From Oopsacas minuta (Eukaryota > Porifera > Hexactinellida > Lyssacinosida > Leucopsacidae): a DNA stretch of 64,000 bases. The position numbers were made by a program, and so were the translations under genes. The stretch is from NCBI GenBank assembly GCA_024704765.1, contig JAKMXF010000332.1, positions 918,984 through 982,983 on the forward strand. The letters run 5' to 3'. Shown here in pieces: positions 1-9,954 of this stretch. Position 1 is the stretch's first letter. Each line of letters opens with the position of its first letter. The notes beneath the pieces are model-generated. The model made no database searches. It was not told the origin of the DNA and worked only from the letters and a program-made list of their open reading frames with translations.

Positions 1-455
1 CCAATTGGTCCAATATTTAGCAATCGATAATTCAACTGAATTCGACATTCAACCATCATCGGTGAATTTACTTTTCGTCAATTTTACCTAGTTTCTTGCA
101 TGCAGGGATGCCAAGATTTGTCAGGTTATTTCCTGTTCTAAAAGATAAGCGATCGGGATGCAAAGTACGAATAATTATTATCACAGCATTCAACATACTA
201 TGGTCATCTTTGAAGGCTAAAAACTTTGGATGACGAGCTGGTTAATTCGATAGTACAAAATTCACATAGGAAATTCTATTATTTGCGATATTATTAACAT
301 TGTACATTTGACAATAATAAATAGATGTTTGATATTTGTTGATACACACAATCTAGATCTACTGAGTATTTCCGGTCAAAATTGAGGTCATCTGATTGCT
401 TAGGTTGAAATTTTCTTAAAGAAATGCTCCAATTTTGTATCATTGTAATGAGTTA
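1..455. other. AT-rich stretch, no gene seen
   Basis: No reading frame with recognisable protein similarity and no structural element was found. It may be intron or intergenic DNA upstream of the CSTF2 exon, whose missing RRM exons were looked for here and not found. Confidence 0.5.
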
Positions 456-573
456 CAATAGAACCCGGTTTGTACGTACTCGGCTTAAGGGGTGCTTTTG
501 TTTAAATAGGATGCTCAATTCTTATGTACTAAATTTTGTTTCCCGAGGGGTACCTCTCATCCAATTTCTACCG
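456..573. mobile_element. pogo/Tigger-like MITE
   Basis: The left end reads CAATAGAACCCGG after a TA. The right end, reverse complemented, reads CGGTAGAAATTGG. Both carry an inner 'GTAC...CTCGG' block that also occurs in the MITE just upstream of NDUFS3 (23283-23449), so the two belong to one non-autonomous family. The right flanking dinucleotide is tg instead of TA, so the target duplication is degraded. Confidence 0.6.
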
Positions 574-1764
574 TGATTAATAGATTTACGATTGTACAAT
601 GCGTTCTAAGGATGCAGCGTATCATACAGAGGAGTGAGGCCTGCAAATTCTCCCACCAAGCATATGATATGGTCAAATTAATCAATTAATTGAGCATACT
701 TAAGTTGTATCTATTCTCTTGAATTTGAATTTTAACTTGTTTTTGCCTGATTATGTTGCCATGGCAGGCTAGCATTCCATCATAACTTAATCGGGTAAAA
801 CCTCATTTAACCTCTCATTTAACCGAATGTGGCCTTGAAATGTGTAATTTTATGACGTCAACAAGTTGCTAAATATCTTTTTGTTTGCGGGAATTGGTTT
901 AAATGATGTGGGAAAATTGTGTGTTCATTTCATTACGAACGTAACTCTTCGGCTGAAATCGGTTAACTTCAGATTTATTCTCATTGTGTACTAATGCGAG
1001 ATCATCAGTTACTGTCAAATGTAGGCTATATTTTTTATAATTAAGGTACCATGGTGTATTGTTATAATTTACTTTTCAAAGAATGCCAAATCTGATTGTT
1101 AACTCTAGCCGAATTTTTATCACGTGGTTGATAATACTTTGGTAGGTGGCATATTTATCTTTTATAATTTCTTTAAACTATTTGAATTCTCTTCGAGTAT
1201 ACCCCTTGAATATCGTCTAGCGTGCTACTGTCATCGAGTTACCATTTTGCTTCCCTACCAGCTCAAAATTTCGGAATGATATCTTGCCATAGGACGATTT
1301 TGACAAATTCGCCAGTAATTGCTAACCTCAATTTTCCGACCAAATAATGCTACAGACATATAATTTCTACCCAACTTCCCGTACCTCGATAATACATTTT
1401 GATATGATGTTTCGTATTCCGTATAAAAATTTGTCATCAGGGTATGCCGTGTTAAGTTAAATTTATTTACCTGTAAAATTATATGGCCACAGCATTGAAT
1501 GTCGGCAAGTTAATTTGTAGTAAGTATTGGCTACAATACTTCAGACATGTTTACTCCTCACATTATAGAACGAGTGCACGTAATCATGATAATTCTTTGT
1601 TATTTTATGCAACAACATCCTTAGGGATTCAATAAATGTATTAATTAGCCTATTACAGAGTTTCAAATTTCTTATTTCTTTAAAATATTTGACAAGCAAG
1701 CAATCACATGTAGAATTATACAATAGCAAAGTGTTATGATATTATTCATCATGATCCATCCGAA
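574..1764. other. no gene seen
   Basis: Short minus-strand open frames exist near 1255-1729, but none has a domain, a composition bias or splice sites that would support coding. No terminal repeats were recognised. Confidence 0.5.
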
Positions 1765-2445
1765 TTACTTATGACTTGCTGTGGTGACATTTGGGCTTTT
1801 TACGTGGCTCTTTGTCATTGATCTCGGCACTTGTTTCCTTAAGTAAGAATTTCTCAAGGTTTTCAATTTTGCACAGTCATTCAGACGTAATAATTCCATT
1901 ATGAGTATGAATCGTGTGAGAATTTTACGTCAGGATTTGGATTATATTTTGGGATCCTTTTGATTCAAATTTCAACAATTCTAACATATATATTTGCTGA
2001 GCAGTGGTTCTCTTTTCGATAAAGCATAAGGTGACAATTACATCATAATTTCTTCGGTGTGAATTTTCGTCCAAGACTCGAACTTCCCGAGCCAGGCCTA
2101 ATATGCCCCCTCACTGCGACCCTATAAGCCTATCATGTTTTGTCAGATTATGGCCCCATGCAAATTGGATATCGAATATGTTTTTCTTTGTGGATTTAAA
2201 TTTGAATATTCTCAAAATATATCTCTTCAGAAAAAATGTAATTTCTAGATTCACCCAGAAATCGATTTCTATATTATTCCATTGAATTCAAAGTTTTAAG
2301 ATACGTGTTCTGAAACCCGATTTCTATGGGGCCATATATCTCCACCATAGTCGAAGATAGTGAAGCCCTGCCCTGTATGCCAAAATCAGCCTTGGGTGTC
2401 CTCCAGTTTCTTCAATCAATTCTTGACATACAAAGATAAATATGC
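1765..2445 (-). repeat. dispersed repeat family A, copy 1 (interrupted)
   Basis: In reverse orientation this matches copies at 25925-26290 (also reverse), 27125-27500 and 48335-48640. Shared landmarks are the block around 'gtgtgaattttcgtccaaga', the 'cagtcat...gcgtaataat' block and the 'ccaaggctgattttggcat' block. About 230 bp (roughly 2105-2335) has no counterpart in the other copies and looks like a secondary insertion. No coding capacity was seen; the family type is unknown. Confidence 0.6.
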
Positions 2446-3175
2446 ACATATACACATATACAGATTATTAGTACTTGGCTACATTTACGAGCTGACACAA
2501 GTTTACAGACTAGTCAATGGAAGCGTAGGCATGTAACAAACTCCTATCAGACTCCTAAACATCAGCTGGTTAATTAAAGGATAGCAGAATTATTTCGGGA
2601 AATACGGGAATAATCATAATTGATTGGTTACCTAACAATGTAGAACTAATAGTGAGTACTATGTTCAAGTTCTGAACAACTTGTGTAAAGCTATTAAGTC
2701 TAAGAGGCTTAGCAAGTTGAGTTCTCATGTTTGCTTCAGGATGATATTGTATCAACTCATACTAACACAGTGGGTTATTTGAGTATTTATTTTCATTAGT
2801 CTATAACTTCAATAATCTTCATCCTTTTCCCCTAATTTTTGGCTACTGGGGTTTAACTAATGACAATTTTTGTGTCATTTCAGATTTTGAGGATGAGTTA
2901 GCATTTGATAATTATGTGTCATATTTACTTTCCAAAAATTTTCAAATTTATTTCGTTTCTTATTATTCTTTACTATATATGATATTCTTTATAGTATCTT
3001 TTTTCAATAACAATCACTAGTAACTAGGCCAAGCATTAGTTACGGTGGAATGGCACCCTAATCTTGTTTGAAGCATAATCTTGTGATTCGGATATGTTGT
3101 ATAGGAATGTGATATTATGTTAACTACAAAAATACATATGTATTTCACATAATTATTGTCATACAAAGCTGTAAA
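2446..3175. other. no gene; one RSS-heptamer-like site
   Basis: No gene was seen. At 2766-2777 the sequence CACAGTGGGTTA differs by one base from the terminal repeat of the RAG1-like transposon (CACAGTGGCTTA) and points toward the RAG1-like fragment that starts about 400 bp downstream. It may be the left end of that fragment's parent element. Confidence 0.4.
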
Positions 3176-3843
3176 ATGTCACTTACACTTCATGAAGTAA
3201 ATGAAATATTTCTGGATACTAAAGAGGGCCATCGAAATGCTAAAGTAGATGTCAGTTTGGCAAGTAGCATAATTGGAGAAAGACTTGGAATCGACTCACA
3301 ATTTCCAACGTTCTCAAAAGATGTGAAGAACCTCCATTTGAGGTGAACTCAATGTTAGATGGTAAAATGTGTGCCATATTTACTGGTCGCGGTGGCTCTG
3401 CTTGTCAGTGTTGCTTCGCAGGTCAAACTGATGTATCAGACCCTGAAGTTGTAATAGGAGGCTTTCCGATTAATTCCACGTTGCAAGCGATCAAAGATAC
3501 TATCATAGAGCTAACTTCTGGTGGAAAGGAGCTTACAGTTTTTCCTTCCCAACAACGAGCTGGAATCACTCATTAACCTGCAAGTTCGATTGCAATCCTT
3601 CCTATTGCACCCCTACAATTACACTTACGTATACTTGATTGGTTCCTGAAAATATTATACCGGATAGCAGCGGGAGAACATAACTGGGCTGATTATGTAA
3701 ATATTAAGACCAGCCATAAACTGATTACACAACGGATTATAGAAGTTACGAATATTCAGTTCGACCAACCTGGAGGATGTGGGAACACTATCACTGGTAA
3801 TTCAGTGATAGTACCAGTGATAGTCCGGAACGTTTCAACATAA
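3176..3843 (+). pseudogene. RAG1/Transib-like transposase fragment
   Basis: A 56-codon frame (3176-3346) precedes a 77-codon frame (3343-3576) and, after a stop, a further open stretch to 3843. The middle part (LDGKMCAIFTGRGG, then a C-Q-C-C cluster, then GGFPIN) aligns with the longer RAG1-like copy at 14802-15023 (LDVKMASILSGTGS, SCQQC, GYPIN), and both end in '..TH'. The last part contains LHLRILDWFLKILYRI and a Gly/Asn-rich GCGNTITGNS. These match the Transib segment between the second catalytic region and the 'NDGNTARR'-type motif. The segment carrying the first catalytic Asp and the C-terminal Glu region are missing. This is a dead, internally deleted copy. Whether the first 56 codons belong to it is uncertain. 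Confidence 0.7.
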
Positions 3844-3889
3844 TAAATCTAAATTGAATACTTTGTACAAACTCGATTACTTGAAATAA

Positions 3890-4050
3890 ATAGTCACACA
3901 TTCCTGAATTTGAACCTGGATTAATTGTTGATAATATATTGTTCTACAAATATGTAATACATTTTTCGGGTAAAATGTACCAATTCTGCGATATGGATCT
4001 ACACTAGATTATTATCCTCTCCGACCGCATCCTGGTCCAAAATTCACAAG
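3890..4050 (+). repeat. dispersed repeat family B, copy
   Basis: It shares 'ttgttctacaaatatgtaat' and the following 'cctggtcca' block with copies at 46970-47130 and 18060-18240 (both reverse) and 47740-47890. No coding content was seen. Confidence 0.5.
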
Positions 4051-4138
4051 AAGTTGGCAGGCCTTATAGTACAGTGGACAATGATCAGAGCTCTAAATAT
4101 GTGAGATTTCCAAATCAACATATTCCCTTTATTTACCG

Positions 4139-4223
4139 TAGAAATTCTATAAATTATGCAATTATTGCTATTTACTAAACGCTGCAAGCAAATAGCAATA
4201 ATAGCATCATTGATAGAATTTCT
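4139..4223. other. imperfect ~37-bp hairpin, pre-miRNA-sized
   Basis: The arm starting 'gtagaaattctataaattat' pairs with the arm ending 'gatagaatttctcc' across a ~13-nt loop, with about seven mismatches. The inner 'attattgctattt' and 'aaatagcaataat' are perfectly complementary. It could be a MITE remnant or a small-RNA precursor; nothing in the sequence decides. Confidence 0.4.
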
Positions 4224-4439
4224 CCTGTTAATTGGAAACCCAGTCAGCACTAAATCATGGACGTCACCACGGGGGGGTAATGCCTCCCTGGGAATTACTT
4301 TGTCCCCCTAGATGAAAGTCTTGGCTAAGTCCCTAAACTAAATTAAACTATGTTTTACCTTATATTTCGAATAACAATTTGTTAGAATTTATTTCAATAG
4401 AATAGCTATTTATGTGATCAAATCAAATCCGATCATTTG

Positions 4440-4540
4440 AAAATGATTTGACATAACCACAATCTTAACATGAACTGCGGGCCAGATTATCTCACCTTGT
4501 GGACCAGATCTGGCACGCGGGCTGGGGTTGCCGACCCTTG
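4440..4540 (-). mobile_element. hAT-type element terminus (single end)
   Basis: Read in reverse, the end is CAAGGGTCGGCAACC followed by GC-rich 'ggcccgc'-like sequence, the usual form of hAT MITE ends. The adjoining 8 bp (ctgtagat) should be a target duplication, but no partner end was found upstream. The other end is lost or not recognised. Confidence 0.5.
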
Positions 4541-4548
4541 CTGTAGAT

Positions 4549-5184
4549 CTTATTACTTATACGTATATAGATTGTTGTATGTGTAGCTTGAATTACTAAA
4601 TTTTCCTTTGAATAATCATTGAAGTAATCAGAACTTTAGAAAAACTTCACTCTTAAGAGAAAATTCAAAATCTATTGGAGTATCATTTTAGAACTTTAAT
4701 TGTATCCAAATCCCATCCCCCTCTACTATTCTCATATTTTTTTGTCATAACAATATCGATTTGCTTCTCTTCGAAACCACTGGGGCATCACTATCATCCC
4801 TCTCGAGTCAAATTTTTTGAAATTCTCTTACTTCAAAGTAGCACAATTTCGTATAACCGTTCTTGCTGTTCTTTAATCAAATATTCTGCTTCATAGAGTG
4901 AAATATTTTCTAAATTTTTTAGAATATGTATTACTTACTTGCGTACTGACTCATTTTTGTTTATTGATCACTATTGAACATAATTATATATTCTTGCTCT
5001 CCCGCTTAGTTTGGTAGTGCTCTGCTGTTGCATTATTCTCAACAATTCATTCCTTAGGGTTAGCATATTAATGAAATAGTAGAATTTCTTATGTGCTAGA
5101 TATAATTCTAAACTTAATGATCTCTTTATCTACCTTATATAATTTATATATTTACATGTATTTTATTCACTTTTCTTTTTATAG
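4549..5184 (+). other. CSTF2: intron upstream of the CSTF2 last exon
   Basis: AT-rich DNA ends in a polypyrimidine tract and AG (ttttctttttatag, AG at 5183-5184). No RRM-encoding exon was found in the 5 kb upstream, so the intron probably extends far to the left, possibly past the window edge. Confidence 0.55.
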
Positions 5185-6474
5185 ATTTGTGGTCGTAATC
5201 TTCGAATTGCTCCCGCTTCGACTAAGGATGATCTAAAAACCGGAAAAATTAGCGGGTCAATTATGGGAATCGAATCAAATTTGTTTGGACCAGTGGTGCA
5301 TCCAGAGAATGCACCCGAAGAGATCACAAAAGCAGTAGCATCCCTACCTCCGGAGCAAATGTTTGAACTTATGAAACAGATGAAATTATTTATTATGCAT
5401 CAACCTGAAGAAGCTAGACAGCTACTATTACACAATCCACAATTACCTTATGCTCTCCTTCAGGCTCAGGTTGTTATGAGAATTGTGGATCCACGCCTCG
5501 CTCATGAATTTTTGCATAAGCCTAGTATTAATGTTCCAAATTATAGTGAAGGTAGTGAGAATATGTCTGCTGTTGATATGAAAGACCTGGATCTCTATCA
5601 CTCTGAATTTGGATTACTTACACAAAAAAATCTTCCAGATTCTCATTTTGAATATCGTCAACAAGGTTGTAGTCCATTGGGCTCCTATTTGACAAATCCA
5701 GAATCTTTGCATATGTTGAAATCTACCCATTATCCCCTTCAAAAGGTTTCTGGTCCAGGTAATCCTATTTGTCCTGAAATTTCCATGCATCCTCATCAAC
5801 GTACAGATGAAGTTCAAACTCACTTGACTCCACAAGACCCAAGGACAGTTCAGGAAATTAAGATTCCAAGTATTATTTCTCAAGAAAGATCAGGTTATAA
5901 TGTTATTAATCCCAATAGACAATCACATTCAATACATTCCAATCCAGAAACACTCGTCGGCATTCCTAGAACATCTATGTACGCAGAACACTCAATGAGG
6001 TCAACATTTCATGATAATTTCGATTCTAACATGTCCTCAGATCTTAATACACATTCTTTACCGAGAACAGACTCTACAAGTAACATTGTATTACCTATAC
6101 CTAATAATCCTTATAAACAACATAGTTTACAACTCCCCGGAAATAGTTATGACCCACCTCATGATCCTCGTAGAGTGATTTCGCATGGTGATCCGCAAAC
6201 TTCTGTTTCTGGCGTAGAGTTTCGACCTCCTATTGGTTTCCATGCTAATCAACATTTCAACATTTCAGATCTCAAACCTGGTGCTGTTATAGCTGACAAG
6301 GGCACAAATATAAGTTCGATATCTCAGGAAGAAAAAACATCTTTGATACTACAGGTACTTGCGTTAACAGATGATCAAATAGCACAGCTAACTGTGGAAC
6401 AGCGTCATAGTATAATCTTACTAAAGGAACAAATTGCAAAACAAACAGGTGCTGCCATTCAGGCAAGAACTTAA
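5185..6474 (+). CDS. CSTF2: cleavage stimulation factor subunit 2 (CstF-64), last coding exon
   Basis: CstF-64 binds the GU-rich element downstream of the poly(A) site and acts in nuclear pre-mRNA 3'-end processing. The frame is open from the AG acceptor (5183-5184, phase 0), so the ATG at 5263 is internal. The exon encodes 429 residues. Residues 1-15 (ICGRNLRIAPAST) are the end of the N-terminal RRM. About residues 35-115 form the hinge that binds CSTF3/symplekin (SLPPEQMFELMKQMK, NPQLPYALLQAQVVMRIVDP). A long low-complexity region follows, rich in Ser/His/Pro with DPR repeats. The last ~45 residues are the helical C-terminal domain (LILQVLALTDDQIAQL, ILLKEQIAKQTGA) that contacts PCF11. The vertebrate MEARA repeats are absent, as usual in invertebrates. 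The RRM exons lie outside or unseen upstream. Confidence 0.93.
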   Translation: MCGRNLRIAPASTKDDLKTGKISGSIMGIESNLFGPVVHPENAPEEITKAVASLPPEQMFELMKQMKLFIMHQPEEARQLLLHNPQLPYALLQAQVVMRIVDPRLAHEFLHKPSINVPNYSEGSENMSAVDMKDLDLYHSEFGLLTQKNLPDSHFEYRQQGCSPLGSYLTNPESLHMLKSTHYPLQKVSGPGNPICPEISMHPHQRTDEVQTHLTPQDPRTVQEIKIPSIISQERSGYNVINPNRQSHSIHSNPETLVGIPRTSMYAEHSMRSTFHDNFDSNMSSDLNTHSLPRTDSTSNIVLPIPNNPYKQHSLQLPGNSYDPPHDPRRVISHGDPQTSVSGVEFRPPIGFHANQHFNISDLKPGAVIADKGTNISSISQEEKTSLILQVLALTDDQIAQLTVEQRHSIILLKEQIAKQTGAAIQART

Positions 6475-6601
6475 CTATTTCTGACATAAAATTCCTATCT
6501 TAAATTTATTTACTTTTTTGGATAATTTTGTTGAAATGTATTCTGCAATTTCACTTACTTGATATTCGTAAAGGCATAGCCTACTACACATAAGGCCTAA
6601 C

Positions 6602-6607
6602 AATAAA
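6602..6607 (+). promoter_or_regulatory. poly(A) signal of CSTF2
   Basis: An AATAAA lies about 130 nt after the CSTF2 stop codon. It is the first canonical signal downstream and is a plausible cleavage signal. Confidence 0.5.
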
Positions 6608-7547
6608 TAGTGGATTTTTGACAAGCTACCTGATGGAACAAATTGTATTTGATTTCTATATTGCAGATACGGTTCATCTTTTCCCGATTATATACTTTAT
6701 AGATTGTAGAATAACAAAGGGTCAAGCGTTATATGATGGAAAAATATCAGGAATGTGTCAAAATATTTGTTTTGTATGCTAAAATATGCTATTTTGGTGC
6801 CTCGTAGAAAAGTTTAAATATTTTATCTTACATTTCAAGGTGAATATATGAGATGATATGTAGATACTTATGTAAAACAGATTACTTATATGGAGCTGAA
6901 TCCCCAGTAACTGAAATATTTAAAATAGCAATTTTACATACACTAGAACTCTGTTGTGACCTACTCCACTTAAGACCTACTCTTGTAGAAGACGTATTTG
7001 TCTCAAATAACCGAATTTTTACTGCTATCCCATTCACATATACTAACAACAGTACTTGGTATATCCTGTTGCATACCCAACAATAGTCCTATCACTTTAA
7101 TATCACAGCATATATTCCAGTTGTATTACAGGTACTACTTGATTTGTTCGTGTGGTAAAGGCAAATTTTCGGATAATTCATGCAATTTTAGGATATTCGT
7201 TGACATTATGTAGCAATCCGGCTTTGAGGCTAGATTTCAATGAATCGATGTACAACCGCTACTCCTCGGGCAAGTGTTGTATTCCTAGTTCACTACAATA
7301 GCACAATGAATCTAGATTTGAAAATACACAAAAACGGCCATCTGACGTGTTCTGAAACTGAAATGCTTGTGTCACACCTGAAAGCAAGTTTCGTTGTTAT
7401 AGTCTAGATCCTGGAATTTCGGCTAGTTGCGTATTCAAACTCAATCTCTCACTAAATCAATTAACTCTAATTTATCATTGAAGAATCTTTGTTTGTTCTT
7501 CTATATAGTCACAATCAGTTTCTTAGAAGCGGTTTCTTCGTCTAGAC
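6608..7547. other. no gene seen
   Basis: Two overlapping plus-strand open frames (6853-7213) have no recognisable domain and are taken as chance. No repeats were identified. Confidence 0.5.
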
Positions 7548-8019
7548 CAGTGGTTCTTGACCTTGTTTGAACCATATCCCCCTTCATGGTACCCAATCAA
7601 GATTTTTCCCCTTGTATTTCTACGCACCCCAAATATTGAACTAGGTATGAAAATTTGATGTTACCAACACACTATAGTCATGATAATGCCCACAATACGA
7701 TATACTAACTAAGCAAAGAGAATGTATGTACGTAAGTGCAATACTTAATCGCTATGTATATGTTAGTCAATTAGTGTAATACTTGGCACTGTTGTTACCT
7801 GAGCAGCTCGTCAATCGAAGGTGCAGTATTAGATAGCGCACAACGTAGATCGTCTTCCGCATTCATTTACATTTTTAGATTAGTATTATTCAAGTCAGTA
7901 TTGTTTTTATCCATCAAGATTCGAATCCTGGAAGAATTAACATATTATTGTATGGTCTAATTTTCTGAGAAATATTTTAGCGTCCTAGATCCTCATATTT
8001 CCCCCTGTTAAGACCCCTG
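7548..8019. mobile_element. hAT MITE with TCTAGA-centred target duplication
   Basis: The ends are CAGTGGTTCTTGACC on the left and, reverse complemented, CAGGGGTCTTAACAG on the right. The flanking 8-mers are gtctagac (7540-7547) and ctctagag (8020-8027), sharing TCTAGA. That matches the nTCTAGAn target preference of Buster-type hAT elements. It has no coding capacity. Confidence 0.75.
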
Positions 8020-8799
8020 CTCTAGAGAGTCTATATCCAAATCAAAATATATGCTTGGCGGATGTTTTGGAACCAGATATTCTTCTGAATGAGGAATTGG
8101 ATGGCTGAATCGAAATCGTTTAGCAAATCAAGTTTTTGCAATAACCTACTAAAATATGGCCTGATCACTACTTTTGAACCAGGGATAATATGAAATTGGG
8201 GTATTTTCACCTGAATATATGTATTATTCATATGTATGAATTGGCAAAAGCCGCATTTGTGAAAGTTTTCAGAGCTAAATTACTTCATCTGTTAGCGTAA
8301 TTGGCAAATATGAAAGATGCTCTTTGAAACCATGTAGAACGTTAATTATTTACCTATGTTCAAAATGTTGAAGATTCAAATGTACTAAAACCGTTTTATA
8401 CAAATTATTCAACATTTGTCATGATAAAGTTGGAGATATCACATAGACCATGGATGTTATATGTATTGTTACTATCCTCTTATAACTTGATAATCGTTGA
8501 AATTATAGTATATTCAACATAGCCAATATACCTGACTTCCCATAGCCTTATAAAACATTTGACATGATATCTCTTACCAATATGCTGCAATCATGGATAT
8601 GCCCAGATATGGTCATTTTTGAGATTGTGCAATATTCTTCAGGGCTATTTTATCAAAATATATTAGAAGGGCATGGGAAGTTGGGCGTATGAATAAAATG
8701 GCTATCCAATTGTCTCAGTGAGCAGGCCTTATAATTGGTAGGCTATGGTTTATGTATTTATAACTGACACTAGATATAACAGTTGTACAAAAGTAGCAG
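8020..8799. other. no gene; short dispersed repeats
   Basis: A 'gcatgggaagttgggcgtatg'-type motif at ~8671 recurs inverted at ~8530 and directly at ~47450. No gene was seen. Confidence 0.45.
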
Positions 8800-9080
8800 T
8801 CAGTAGAATGACCTTTTAGTTCTCTTTAAATCATAATTATTGCGAATGGCAGACTTACGGACACCTTTTAGCCAAGTTCTGAGATTGGCAGTACACTTAT
8901 TACTGCTAAAATGTGGAGCCCACACTTTATCTTGATCACCAATATTGAATTGAGAATTCATTTGATATGCTTTCTTCACAGGAGGAGTCATATCGCGTCT
9001 CTGTCCTTGGTAGTATATTCCCTACAAATATATTAGAAAAAGTTTGGGTTTGTGACGCACCCACAAGACATAATTGTGCT
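8800..9080 (-). pseudogene. N-terminal relic of the 'ERFHQDI' transposon protein family
   Basis: On the minus strand, NIGDQDKVWAPHFSSNKC followed by LRTWLKG matches the N-terminal zinc-binding module (GDQDKSWAPH..C..C) of the protein decoded at 56399-58076. Only this module is recognisable; the rest is lost or too diverged. This shows at least two copies of the family in 64 kb. Confidence 0.65.
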
Positions 9081-9734
9081 AAAGACAACGAATGTAAGTT
9101 AATAAGAAGAATATTTTCACTGACTGAGGCAAAAAAAACTATGTTGAATGAATACTTTACGATTTTACCTGGGAATACCCATATAAAATTGCAAATTTTC
9201 GAACATTTTTGAATTACAAAATTTGAGATCCTCAGGAAAACATTATGTAAAATACACAGTAAGCTAAACATAGCATAATAAAACATTCTTCCATAAAGAA
9301 TCAAAAAACATTGTTTTATAGTGTAACTTGCACAGATTATTACTATCTCGAGACTCCCAATTCAATTCACACTTATGTTTGTTTAGCTCAATTATCCATC
9401 ATCCAAGGAAATTTATAACAAATTCGAAACTTCTTTTTCGAACTTATCTGCTTTTTCACTTTATTTATTTCTCTGATTGTAAATAATTTCGGAATTGCAT
9501 ACATTCTCCATAGATATATTCATGATAGCGATTTTTGAACAATTTCCCCAGGGATTCTATTCTAGGCAAGAAATACCGATTTCAACTTTAGAATGAAGGT
9601 TTCTTTGTAGTTTGACATAACACATTTACGTATTGAAGAGTGGTTCAAATCCCTACACAGAATTACATAATATGTACATAAGTAGGTGTTAACGCTTATT
9701 AGTATGATGTTCCGCCCATAAATGCATGTGTATA
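9081..9734. other. no gene seen
   Basis: Open frames on both strands at 8936-9304 are shadows of the relic and of AT-rich DNA. Nothing else was identified up to the left end of the next transposon. Confidence 0.45.
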
Positions 9735-9847
9735 TGTTGCAGTCAATGTAAAATCAGTCAATTTACAAATTGATTGAAATTTCCGGTTAATTAATATGTT
9801 GACTGATTCATTGGTAATTGATTTTGACAGATTGACTGAAACGAATT
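9735..9847 (+). repeat. left terminal inverted repeat of the Ginger-like element
   Basis: It pairs with 12012-12128. It is built from repeated 'agattgactgaa' and 'aatcagtcaattt' blocks, so the repeat also contains internal sub-repeats that could be transposase binding sites. Confidence 0.8.
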
Positions 9848-9954
9848 AAAATTTAATTTATTGATATCAATATGCATTAACAGCATGTGGTTACTGTATA
9901 GTGACTTTAAAAGTTCACATATCGTTTCCAATCAGCCATTCATATCTTGTTGGG

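Noticed and set aside
5263-5265. ATG as the start of CSTF2
   Set aside because: The frame is open and matches CSTF2 back to the AG acceptor at 5183-5184, so it is an internal Met.
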